Under the pieces are notes generated by a model. The model saw nothing but the letters and a program-made list of their open reading frames with translations. It was not told the DNA's origin and searched no databases. 64,000 nucleotides of DNA from JBBPZA01 sp963797015. Lineage in GTDB: Bacteria > Actinomycetota > Thermoleophilia > Solirubrobacterales > Solirubrobacteraceae. How positions within the stretch are numbered: the stretch's first letter is position 1; every line of letters begins with the position of its first letter. Both the position numbers and the translations under genes were made by a program. Shown here in pieces: positions 16,660-26,298 of the stretch. The stretch is from NCBI GenBank assembly GCA_963797015.1, contig CAWCNV010000007.1, forward strand, positions 310,001 to 374,000. Reading direction: 5' to 3'.

Positions 16660-17157
16660 GTGGACGCGGCGCGCCGGCGGGTATTCGCGTACGTGCTGAA
16701 ACGCGACTACGCCACCCAGACGTGCTCGATCGCCCGCTCGCTCGAAGTGGTCGGCGAGCGCTGGTCGCTGCTGATTCTGCGCAGCGTGATGCTGGGCGTC
16801 CGCCGCTTCGACGACCTGCTGGAGGAGCTGGGCATCACGCGCAGCGTGTTGACCACGCGGCTGCAGCGCCTGGCCGACGAGGGGGTGCTGAAGCGGGTGC
16901 CATATCAGGAGCGTCCGACCCGCTACGAGTACCGCGCCACCGCCAAGGGCCGCGAGCTGTTCCCGGTGATCACGCACCTGCTGCGCTGGGGCGACGCCCA
17001 TTACCCCGAGCCGACCGGCGCCCCCCGCGTGATCGAGCACCGCGATTGCGGCGGCCGGCCCGACGACCACCTGCTGTGCGACCGCTGCGGCGAGCCGCTG
17101 AGCTACTACAACACCACCGTGCGCCCCGGACCGGGACTGGCCAAGGGGGCGCGCTGA
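16660..17157 (+). CDS. HxlR-family transcriptional regulator
   Basis: The 165-aa protein has the HxlR winged helix: TCSIARSLEVVGERWSLLILR, then FDDLLEELGITRSVLTTRLQRL and the wing PTRYEYRATAKGRELFPV. The C-terminus carries HRDCGG and LLCDRCGEPL, four cysteines that may bind metal or sense redox state. The start is uncertain: GTG at 16660 or GTG at 16693, the latter just before the conserved KRDY segment. It diverges from the thiolase and probably controls it and itself. Confidence 0.88.
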   Translation: MDAARRRVFAYVLKRDYATQTCSIARSLEVVGERWSLLILRSVMLGVRRFDDLLEELGITRSVLTTRLQRLADEGVLKRVPYQERPTRYEYRATAKGRELFPVITHLLRWGDAHYPEPTGAPRVIEHRDCGGRPDDHLLCDRCGEPLSYYNTTVRPGPGLAKGAR

Positions 17158-17175
17158 GCCGCGGAGGGGGACTGG

Positions 17176-18894
17176 CTACCCGGCGGGCCCGGCCTCGCGC
17201 GCGCCCGCGTCCTTGAGGAACTGGTGGACGAAGGCGATCGCCATGCTGCCCTCGCCGACGGCGGCGGCCACGCGCTTCACCGGGCCGAACCGCACGTCGC
17301 CGCAGGCGAAGATGCCGGGAACGCTCGTCTCCAGTAGGTAGGGATCCCGGTCGAGAGGCCAGCGCCCAGAGGCGCGCATCTCCGATCCCGTCAGCACGTA
17401 GCCGAGACCGTCGAGCGCGATCTCCGGTGGAAGCCAGTCCGTCTGCGCGTCCGCACCTATGAAGATGAACAGGCCGCCCGACTCCAGCCTGGTCGTGCCT
17501 CCCGTCGAAGACGAGCGGACGTCGATCGCCTCGAGCGAGAGCTCGCCGTCCACCGCCGCCACCTGCACGCCGAGCATCGTGCGGATGTTGCGCCGCGTCG
17601 CGAGCTGGTCGACGAGATAGCGCGACATGCTCTTCTCGAGCGCGTCGCCGCGGCAGAGGATCGTGACGCTCCGCGCGTGTGTGGAGAAGAACAGCGCCGC
17701 CTGGCCCGCCGAGTTGCCCGCGCCGACGATGTGGACGTCGAGGCCGTGGGTGTTCGGCGCCTCGCTGCGCGCCGCCCCGTAGGAGATGCCCTTGCCCGCG
17801 AGGCGCGAGAGCCCTTCGATCGACAGCTGCCGCCACGAGACGCCGCAGGCGAGGACGATCGTCCGCGCCCCGAGGACGTCACCGCCGTCGAGGTGGACTT
17901 CGCGGGCCGCGGCATCTATGCGCTGGATCGACCGCGTGACGAGGATCTCGGCGCCCAGCCTTCGCGCCTGGCGCAGCGCGCGGCTCGCGAGCTCGTCCCC
18001 CGACACGCCCGACGGGAAGCCGAGGTAGTTCTCGATCCGCGACGACGTGCCCGCCTGGCCGCCCGGCGCCTCGCGCTCGATCACGATCGTCCGCAGCCCC
18101 TCCGATGCTCCGTACACGGCCGCGGCGAGACCTGCCGGGCCGGCGCCGACGATCACCGTGTCGTACTCCGCGGCGGCCGGCTCGGTGCCGAGGTCGAGCA
18201 GCTCGGCGAGCCTGCGGAGGTGTGGGCGAACCACCGTCTTGCCGCCGAGGACCCGGATCGCCGGCAAGTCGGGCTGCGGCGGCAGGCGACCGCCCCACTC
18301 CTCCTCCGCATCGGGATTGTCGGGCGTCAGCCACTTGAACGTCACCTGGTTGCGGTCCAGGAACCGCCGCAGCTCTCCGCACGTCGCATCCCACCGCTGC
18401 CCGATCACGATCGCGCGCGGCGGCGGCGGCTCCGCGGCCAGCCCTTGGAGCCCGCGCATGCCGCCCATGCGATGCGCCGCGAGAGTGCCGAGCTCCTCGG
18501 CGAGGCCCGGGGCGACGGCGGCCACGGCGTGGTAGTCGCGAGGCTCGATGCGCATGACCCGCGACGCCTCGGCCGCGCGAAACCCCACCGGGAACACGGT
18601 CCCGAGGACAATCGGCACCTCGCCGAAGATGTCTCCCTCCAGACGCTCGCCGAGGACCCGCTCGATCCCGTCGACGAGGCTGACCGGCTCGATGCGGCCC
18701 TCGAGCACCGCGAACAGCGCGCGGTCGGCGCCCTCGTGCGCCGCATACTCGCCCGCCACGAGGCTGACGTCGGCCGCCACGCGGGAGAGCTGCTCACGCT
18801 GGGGCGGGTCGAGACTTGAAAAGAGGGCGACGCGGCCGATTTCCTCGGACGTCACCACGGCGCAGGGGACCTCATGGCCGACCAAGGGTGACAT
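17176..18894 (-). CDS. FAD oxidoreductase with cNMP-binding and thioredoxin-like domains
   Basis: The 572-aa protein has three parts. Residues about 15-135 form a Crp-type cyclic-nucleotide-binding beta-roll. Residues 150-240 are thioredoxin/glutaredoxin-like (WDATCGELRRFLDRN). Residues 245-572 form a thioredoxin-reductase-type fold with FAD motif GAGPAGLAAA, NAD(P)H motif GAGNSAGQAALFF and ACGDVRFGPVKRVAAAVGEG. The redox CxxC of true thioredoxin reductase is absent: the aligned area reads GISYGAARSEAP. The ATG at 18894 was chosen because it follows family length. Its start codon is 17 bp from that of the divergent EncFtn gene, suggesting shared control. Confidence 0.85.
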   Translation of the reverse strand: MSPLVGHEVPCAVVTSEEIGRVALFSSLDPPQREQLSRVAADVSLVAGEYAAHEGADRALFAVLEGRIEPVSLVDGIERVLGERLEGDIFGEVPIVLGTVFPVGFRAAEASRVMRIEPRDYHAVAAVAPGLAEELGTLAAHRMGGMRGLQGLAAEPPPPRAIVIGQRWDATCGELRRFLDRNQVTFKWLTPDNPDAEEEWGGRLPPQPDLPAIRVLGGKTVVRPHLRRLAELLDLGTEPAAAEYDTVIVGAGPAGLAAAVYGASEGLRTIVIEREAPGGQAGTSSRIENYLGFPSGVSGDELASRALRQARRLGAEILVTRSIQRIDAAAREVHLDGGDVLGARTIVLACGVSWRQLSIEGLSRLAGKGISYGAARSEAPNTHGLDVHIVGAGNSAGQAALFFSTHARSVTILCRGDALEKSMSRYLVDQLATRRNIRTMLGVQVAAVDGELSLEAIDVRSSSTGGTTRLESGGLFIFIGADAQTDWLPPEIALDGLGYVLTGSEMRASGRWPLDRDPYLLETSVPGIFACGDVRFGPVKRVAAAVGEGSMAIAFVHQFLKDAGAREAGPAG

Positions 18895-18911
18895 GCGCGA
18901 AGATGGAAGCC

Positions 18912-19304
18912 ATGGGATTCGACCAGTACCACGAGCCACCCGACGAGCTGCCTGACGAGACGCGGACCTTCGCGCGCATGTGCGCGTCGTTGACCGAGGA
19001 GGCCGAGGCGATCGGCTGGTACGAGCAGCGCATCGCCGTCGAGCGCGACCGCCAGGCGACCGCGATCATGCGCGACGCGCAGGGCGAGGAGTTCAAGCAC
19101 TTCTGCATGGACCTCGAGTTCCTGTTGCGCCGCACCCCGCTGTGGCGCGAGATCGCCGAGGGCATCCTGTTCCAGTCCGGCGACATCGTGGAGCACGGGG
19201 AGGAGGCCGAGGAGGAGGCCGTCGAAGGGGCCGCCGCTCGAGGCGCGCCGCTCTCCGGCAGCACCTCGCTCGGCATCGGCAGCATGCGCGAGGCGCGGTC
19301 ATGA
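18912..19304 (+). CDS. Encapsulin-associated ferritin-like protein (EncFtn)
   Basis: The 130-aa helical protein matches encapsulated ferritins. Glu29, Glu30, Glu32, Trp36, Tyr37, Glu60 and His63 keep the spacing of the entry and ferroxidase residues known in Rhodospirillum rubrum EncFtn. Members assemble as decamers of dimers, oxidise Fe(II), and need the encapsulin shell to store iron. After a Glu/Ala-rich linker the C-terminus reads TSLGIGSMR, a typical cargo-loading peptide. The ATG at 18912 follows GGAAG; an ATG nine bases upstream is possible. Its TGA overlaps the encapsulin ATG. Confidence 0.93.
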   Translation: MGFDQYHEPPDELPDETRTFARMCASLTEEAEAIGWYEQRIAVERDRQATAIMRDAQGEEFKHFCMDLEFLLRRTPLWREIAEGILFQSGDIVEHGEEAEEEAVEGAAARGAPLSGSTSLGIGSMREARS

Positions 19305-20104
19305 ACCATCTCCTGCGCGAGCACGCGCCGATCACCGAGGCGAGCTGGAGGCTCATCGACGACGAGGCCCGCGAGCGCCTGGCGCCCGCGCTCGCCGCCC
19401 GCAAGCTGGTCGACTTCGGCGGTCCGCACGGTTGGGAGTACTCGGCGACGAACCTCGGGCGCACGGTGGCGCTCGGCGACGCGCCGGTCGAGGGCGTGAC
19501 CGCCGAGCAGCGCCGCGTGCTGGCGGTTGCCGAGCTGCGAGCGCCGTTCTCCGTGTCGCGCGCCGAGTTGCGCGACGCCGACCGCGGAGCCGAGGACGTC
19601 GACCTCGACGCTCTCGACGACGCGGCCCATCAGATCGCGACCGCCGAGAACCGCGCCGTGTTCCACGGCTGGCAGGCGGCCGGCATCGACGGAATAGCGG
19701 AGCTGTCGACGCACGACCCGATCGCGCTCGGCGACGACTGCGCGACGTATCCGAACCACGTGGCCCGCGCGGTCGACGCGCTGCTGCACGCCGGCGTCGG
19801 CGGTCCGTACGGGCTCGCACTGGGGCCCGAGGCCCACACCCGCGTGCTCGAGACCAGCGAGCACGGTGGCTACCCGCTGCTCGACCACCTGCGCAAGATC
19901 ATCGGTGGGCCGCTCGTGTGGGCGCCCGGCGTCGAGGGCGCCGTGGTCGTGAGCCAGCGCGGCGGCGACTTCCTGCTCGAGGTCGGCGAGGACCTCTCGA
20001 TCGGCTACGACCGCCACGACGCCGAGACCGTCGAGCTCTACCTCGGCGAGAGCCTCACCTTCCGCGTCGCCACGCCCGAGGCCGCGGTAGCGCTGAGCCC
20101 CTGA
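19301..20104 (+). CDS. enc: Family 1 encapsulin nanocompartment shell protein
   Basis: The 267-aa product starts MNHLLREHAPITEASWRLID, the N-terminal helix and arm of HK97-fold encapsulins, and has RKLVDFGGPHGWEYSATNLG, FHGWQAAGIDGI and PYGLALGPEAHTRVLE, as in family 1 shells (length about 265 aa). Subunits assemble into an icosahedral protein compartment. The upstream EncFtn gene overlaps it by four bases (ATGA) and carries the loading peptide, so the pair makes an iron-storage nanocompartment. It ends 141 bp before the SnoaL-like gene. Confidence 0.95.
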   Translation: MNHLLREHAPITEASWRLIDDEARERLAPALAARKLVDFGGPHGWEYSATNLGRTVALGDAPVEGVTAEQRRVLAVAELRAPFSVSRAELRDADRGAEDVDLDALDDAAHQIATAENRAVFHGWQAAGIDGIAELSTHDPIALGDDCATYPNHVARAVDALLHAGVGGPYGLALGPEAHTRVLETSEHGGYPLLDHLRKIIGGPLVWAPGVEGAVVVSQRGGDFLLEVGEDLSIGYDRHDAETVELYLGESLTFRVATPEAAVALSP

Positions 20105-20149
20105 TCCTGGCCGTCCCGAGGGTCGGGTCGATGTGGCTCGCCGTCGCTT

Positions 20150-20245
20150 CGACTTGCGCATTTGGCAAAGTGCGTTAGTGTTCTGGCTAATGGACTTAGC
20201 CCCCACTCTCGTCCTCGCTCGTCGATCCCCTGAAGGAGGCAATCG
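20150..20245 (+). promoter_or_regulatory. Promoter region of the SnoaL-TetR-cupin cluster
   Basis: In an A+T-richer patch, TTGCGC (20154-20159) and TAGTGT (20176-20181) are spaced 16 bp like -35/-10 boxes. TTAG (20175-20178) and CTAA (20187-20190) form a small dyad overlapping the -10, a plausible TetR operator. GAAGGAGG lies before the ATG at 20246. Assignment is by eye. Confidence 0.4.
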
Positions 20246-20653
20246 ATGACTGCCAACCGTCAGCTCGCTCAGCGCTTCGCGCAGACGCTCACGCAGCACG
20301 ACCTCGACGCCTTTGCCGCGCTGCTGCATCCCGCGTACGTCAACCACAACCGCTACGCGCCCCCCGGCAAGGACGGTGCGATCGCGATCTTCAGCGCCTT
20401 CCTGGACGCCTTCGACGACTTCCGGGTCGAGGTCGACGACATACTCGACGCCGGCGACAGCGTCGTCGGGCGCTACACCTACCGCGGCCGCCACACCGGC
20501 GAGTTCCTCGGCATCCCCGCGAGCGGGGCTGAGATCGAGATGCATTCGATCGACATCTGGCGCGTGTCAGACGACCAGCTGGTCGAGCACTGGGACGAGC
20601 TCAACAACCTGGAGTTCTTCCAGCAGATCGGCGCCGCACCCCCGGTCGCCTGA
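20246..20653 (+). CDS. SnoaL-like ester-cyclase-type protein
   Basis: The 135-aa NTF2-fold protein contains AQRFAQTLTQHDLDAFAALLHPAYVNHN, AFLDAFDDFRVEVDDILDAGDSVVGRYTYRGRHTGEF and HWDELNNLEFFQQIG, the usual SnoaL-like polyketide-cyclase pattern with conserved His and Asp residues in the pocket. Such proteins act as cyclases, isomerases or unassigned hydrolases in the cytoplasm. A strong GAAGGAGG precedes the ATG. It lies 26 bp ahead of a TetR gene and probably belongs to its regulated unit. Confidence 0.85.
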   Translation: MTANRQLAQRFAQTLTQHDLDAFAALLHPAYVNHNRYAPPGKDGAIAIFSAFLDAFDDFRVEVDDILDAGDSVVGRYTYRGRHTGEFLGIPASGAEIEMHSIDIWRVSDDQLVEHWDELNNLEFFQQIGAAPPVA

Positions 20654-20679
20654 TCGGCGAGCCACGTGGTGACCGGACC

Positions 20680-21354
20680 ATGCCGCGGGCCGGCCTGACA
20701 CACCAGCGCGTGGTCGCCGAAGCGGCCGCGGTGGCAGACGAGATCGGGCTCGAGCAACTGACCCTGGCCGCCGTAGCGCAGCGCTGTGGTGTCACTGTTC
20801 CAAGCCTCTACAAGCACATGGGCGGGGTGGAGGCGTTGAAGCGCGACCTCGCGTTGCTGGGCGTTCGCGAGCTGACCGTCGCCACGTCCACGGCGGCAGT
20901 CGGTCGGGCAGGCCGTGACGCTCTGCACGCGATCGCCAACGCGGTCCGCGACTACGCCGGCGCCCACCCGGGGCGATACTCGGCCAGCGTCCGCGGCCCG
21001 GCTCCCGACGACGCCGAGCTGGTCGCCGCAAACGAAGCTGTCCTCGCCATCTTCCTGGCCGCCCTGGCCGGCTACGGGATCACGGGCGACTCGAACCAGT
21101 TCGGTGAGCTCCTGGACCGCCGGGCGGCAGCTACTCGGCTGGGCGAGCGCTCCCTAAACGATGCGATCGACGCGATCCGCTCGCTGCGCGCCGTGATTCA
21201 TGGCTTCGTGAGTCTCGAGGCGGTCGGCGGGTTCGGACTACCGCGCTCCTTGGACGCCACCTATGCGCGCTTGATCGATTCTCTGGACACCGCCTTCAGG
21301 GCGTGGTCCGAGGCATCGGAGGCCGGCACTCACTCATCGAAGGGAGCATCTTGA
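20680..21354 (+). CDS. TetR/AcrR-family transcriptional regulator
   Basis: The 224-aa protein has the TetR helix-turn-helix at the N-terminus: VVAEAAAVADEIGLEQLTLAAVAQRCGVTVPSLYKHMGG. The remainder is helical with a WHG-type C-terminal domain (LRAVIHGFVSLEAVGGFG). It is expected to repress its own cluster until a small ligand binds. It ends with a TGA that overlaps the TTG start of the cupin gene, so regulator and cupin are translationally coupled. Confidence 0.92.
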   Translation: MPRAGLTHQRVVAEAAAVADEIGLEQLTLAAVAQRCGVTVPSLYKHMGGVEALKRDLALLGVRELTVATSTAAVGRAGRDALHAIANAVRDYAGAHPGRYSASVRGPAPDDAELVAANEAVLAIFLAALAGYGITGDSNQFGELLDRRAAATRLGERSLNDAIDAIRSLRAVIHGFVSLEAVGGFGLPRSLDATYARLIDSLDTAFRAWSEASEAGTHSSKGAS

Positions 21355-21884
21355 ACGACCACTCCGCCATCCACATCCTGAAGATGCCCGACGGCAGCAG
21401 CTTCGAGGTGATCGAGTCCCGCGCTGACAGCGGCGGCGCCCGCATGGAGTTCGAGATCACGATGGCCCCCGACGCCATGCGGCCGCCTCGCCACACCCAC
21501 CCCGACCAGCAGGAGAGCTGGACGGTGGTGGACGGCGAGCTCTCCGTGCAGGTGGAGGATGACTGGCGCGTGCTCGGCCCCGGGGAGACGCTGACGATCC
21601 CGCCCGACACCGTGCACACCTTGAAGAACCGATCCAGAGAGACGGTTCGGTTCCGCGACGTGCACGTCCCGGCGCTCGACTTCCAGGAATACATCGAGGA
21701 CCTCGACCGGCTGAGCACGTCCGGAAAGCTGAGCGCTCGCATGACACCCCGCACCCTCGTCTACGGGGCGATGGTCCTGGTCGACCACCGCCCTATGCAA
21801 CTCAGCGCCGGCGCCGTCCAGCGCACCGGCGAGACCCTGCTTTCCACGATCGGACGCCTGCTCGGCTACCGGGTCCGACCGTGA
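21351..21884 (+). CDS. Cupin-domain protein
   Basis: Frame 21351-21884 gives 177 aa. HTHPDQQESWTVVDGELSVQV and PGETLTIPPDTVHTLKNRS are the two cupin motifs with the metal-ligand His/Gln/Glu set. The C-terminal 60 residues are helical (QEYIEDLDRLSTSGKLS). I chose the TTG at 21351 because it overlaps the TetR stop (TTGA) and follows AAGGGAG; an earlier in-frame ATG at 21303 lies deep inside the TetR gene. Substrate unknown; a shared small-molecule pathway with the SnoaL-like protein is plausible. Confidence 0.82.
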   Translation: MNDHSAIHILKMPDGSSFEVIESRADSGGARMEFEITMAPDAMRPPRHTHPDQQESWTVVDGELSVQVEDDWRVLGPGETLTIPPDTVHTLKNRSRETVRFRDVHVPALDFQEYIEDLDRLSTSGKLSARMTPRTLVYGAMVLVDHRPMQLSAGAVQRTGETLLSTIGRLLGYRVRP

Positions 21885-21930
21885 CCGCGCCTAGCCCCGT
21901 AGCGGACGCCTCCAGCGCAAAGGCGTCGAT

Positions 21931-21950
21931 TATGTGTATTGTCATACATA
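21931..21950. promoter_or_regulatory. A+T-rich palindrome before molybdoenzyme gene
   Basis: TATGTGT (21931-21937) and ATACATA (21944-21950) form an inverted repeat with one mismatch in very G+C-rich surroundings, ending four bases before the ATG at 21955. It looks like an operator or -10 region on a short-leader transcript; no binding protein can be named. Confidence 0.4.
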
Positions 21951-21954
21951 GCGC

Positions 21955-24186
<2,232 letters not shown>

Positions 24187-24210
24187 AGACCCGCCGCTTA
24201 TCCTTCGCCC

Positions 24211-26118
24211 ATGGGAGCGAGGGCCCGTCGTCGCGCCGCCGGCGCGCTGGCCGCGATCGCGGTCGTGGCGTTGCTCGGCGGCGGCGGACCGGCTCGCGCC
24301 CGGGGCTCGCCGAACGTCGTGCTCGCCAACCGCTGCGTCAGCCTCGATGGCGCGGGGCGCTTCTATCTCAAGCCCACACGCCCGGGCGCCTACCTCCTGT
24401 ACGACACCGGCAGGAAGCTTCTGCGCGCGGGGCCGGGCGCCGCGACGACCCGTGCTCGCGTGCCCGACTCGGCAGCCGAGTGGTCCATCGGGCGGCGCTC
24501 CGGCGGGTTCGTCGCTGTGCGCTCCACCGCAACCGGCCGCGTGCTCGCTGTCGACCCGAGCCTGCGGGCGCTCGTCACCGCGCCGGCGGGCACCGCGGGC
24601 CGCATCCGCGTCGCTCCCGCGCGGGGGTGCCGCCGCTATCCGGAGGCCGCCCTGGGCGCCACGGGAACGCCGTTCGCCCCGACGCGCCGCGACGGCACCG
24701 TGGTCGGGTTCGCGGACCCGCATCTGCACGTGACCGCAGACCTGCGCGCCGGCGGCCTGGTCATCTCGGGCACGAGCTTCGATCGCTTCGGCATCACCAG
24801 GGCGCTCGGCCTCGACGCGGAGGTCCACGGCTTCGACGGCGGCCTCGACCTGGTGGGCAACCTGCTCCGTGCGGGGATGGCGACCGGCACCCATGACACG
24901 CACGGGTGGCCGAGCTTCGCCGGCTGGCCGCGCTACGACACCTACACGCACCAGCAGATCTACTACCGCTGGCTCCAGCGCGCGTGGCTGGGTGGCCTGC
25001 GGCTGGTGGTCGCGCAGACCGTCGAGGACGAGCCGCTGTGCGGGATCGTGCCGCGGCGCGCGCACCCGTGCGAAGAGACCGCGACGATCGCGACCGAGGT
25101 CAGGCGGCTGCGGGAGCTACAGGACTACGTCGACGCCCAGAGCGGCGGGCGCGGGCGGGGCTGGTTCCGGCTGGTGTACGGGCCGGCCGCGGCGAGGCGC
25201 GTGATCGAGCGCGGCAAGCTCGCGGTGATCATCGGCGTCGAGTCCTCCGACCCGTTCGGCTGCAGCGAGCGCAACGGGCAGCCGAACTGCGATCGGGCGG
25301 CCATCGACCGCGGCATCGCGCGCATGCGGCGCCTCGGCGTGCGCACCATGTTCGTCGCCCACTGGGTCGACAACGCGCTCGCCGGCGCCGCGCTGGAGGG
25401 TGGCGGCAAGGGAGCGCTGATCGACATCCTCAACCGCCGGCAGACCGGGGACCCGTTCACCACCGGGCCCTGCCCGCAGCCCGGCCAGGGCGAGATCGTC
25501 GCTCCCGGCAGGCGCGAGTGCAACGCCAGAGGGCTGACGAGGCTGGGCGCCTACGCGGTCCGGCGGCTCATGGACGCGCACATGCTGATCGAGGTCGACC
25601 ACCTCAGCGAGTGGGCGCGCGAGGGGGTGCTCTCGATCGCCGAGCGGCGGCGCTACCCGCTCGTCTCCAGCCATACCGGCACCGGCGGCGCCTGGAGCGC
25701 GTCGGAGCTGCGGCGCCTGTATGCCGTCGGAGGGTTCGCGTCGGCGACGATCGACGCCGCCGCCAGGCTGCCGGGCAAGGTCCTCGCCTTCCGGCGCTAC
25801 AGCCCGGACCGAGTGCCCGCCGTGGGGCTCGCCACCGACACCGGAGGCTTCGCGGCGCTGCCCGGCCCCGACCCGCGCGCCGGGAGCGATCCGCTGCGCT
25901 ATCCGTTCCGCGCGTTCGCCGGCGGCATGCGCTTCACGCGCCAGCGCACCGGCACGCGCAGCTTCGACATCAACACCGACGGCGTGGCGCACTACGGCCT
26001 GCTCCCCGACCTGCTGGCGAACGTCGAGCGACGCCCACGGGGCAGACGCGCGCTCGGGGTGCTGTTCCGTTCCGCCGAGGCCTACCTGCAGACCTGGGAG
26101 CGCGCGAAGCGGCGCTGA
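24211..26118 (+). CDS. Secreted M19-like (membrane dipeptidase-type) metal hydrolase
   Basis: The 635-aa protein has a signal peptide (GALAAIAVVALLGGGGPARA). About 130 beta-rich residues precede a TIM-barrel amidohydrolase domain with FADPHLHVTAD (metal-binding HxH), GVESSDPFG, MLIEVDHLSEWA, VSSHTGTGG and LATDTGGFAALPG, the order seen in renal-dipeptidase-like (M19) enzymes. A di-zinc site outside the membrane is predicted. The real substrate is unknown because many distant members of this group are not dipeptidases. It starts 24 bp after the molybdoenzyme stop, so read-through is possible. Confidence 0.7.
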   Translation: MGARARRRAAGALAAIAVVALLGGGGPARARGSPNVVLANRCVSLDGAGRFYLKPTRPGAYLLYDTGRKLLRAGPGAATTRARVPDSAAEWSIGRRSGGFVAVRSTATGRVLAVDPSLRALVTAPAGTAGRIRVAPARGCRRYPEAALGATGTPFAPTRRDGTVVGFADPHLHVTADLRAGGLVISGTSFDRFGITRALGLDAEVHGFDGGLDLVGNLLRAGMATGTHDTHGWPSFAGWPRYDTYTHQQIYYRWLQRAWLGGLRLVVAQTVEDEPLCGIVPRRAHPCEETATIATEVRRLRELQDYVDAQSGGRGRGWFRLVYGPAAARRVIERGKLAVIIGVESSDPFGCSERNGQPNCDRAAIDRGIARMRRLGVRTMFVAHWVDNALAGAALEGGGKGALIDILNRRQTGDPFTTGPCPQPGQGEIVAPGRRECNARGLTRLGAYAVRRLMDAHMLIEVDHLSEWAREGVLSIAERRRYPLVSSHTGTGGAWSASELRRLYAVGGFASATIDAAARLPGKVLAFRRYSPDRVPAVGLATDTGGFAALPGPDPRAGSDPLRYPFRAFAGGMRFTRQRTGTRSFDINTDGVAHYGLLPDLLANVERRPRGRRALGVLFRSAEAYLQTWERAKRR

Positions 26119-26298
26119 CGGTCAGCCGACCGAGATCGGCGGTCGGCGAGGACGAGCTCCCGTGACCGGCCCCGCTGCACGACGCGCAGCTTTCCGTCAC
26201 AATTGAGTGCCTTGGTGCGGCTTGGCAGGTCTCCTCGGGTGGAACGCGTTCGGCAGAAAGGCGCCCCCGCGCGCGACGTTAGGTACGGCGGGATCACC

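Noticed and set aside
17176..18894. Canonical thioredoxin reductase
   Set aside because: The redox CxxC is missing and two extra domains are present, so I call it an FAD oxidoreductase of unknown partner.
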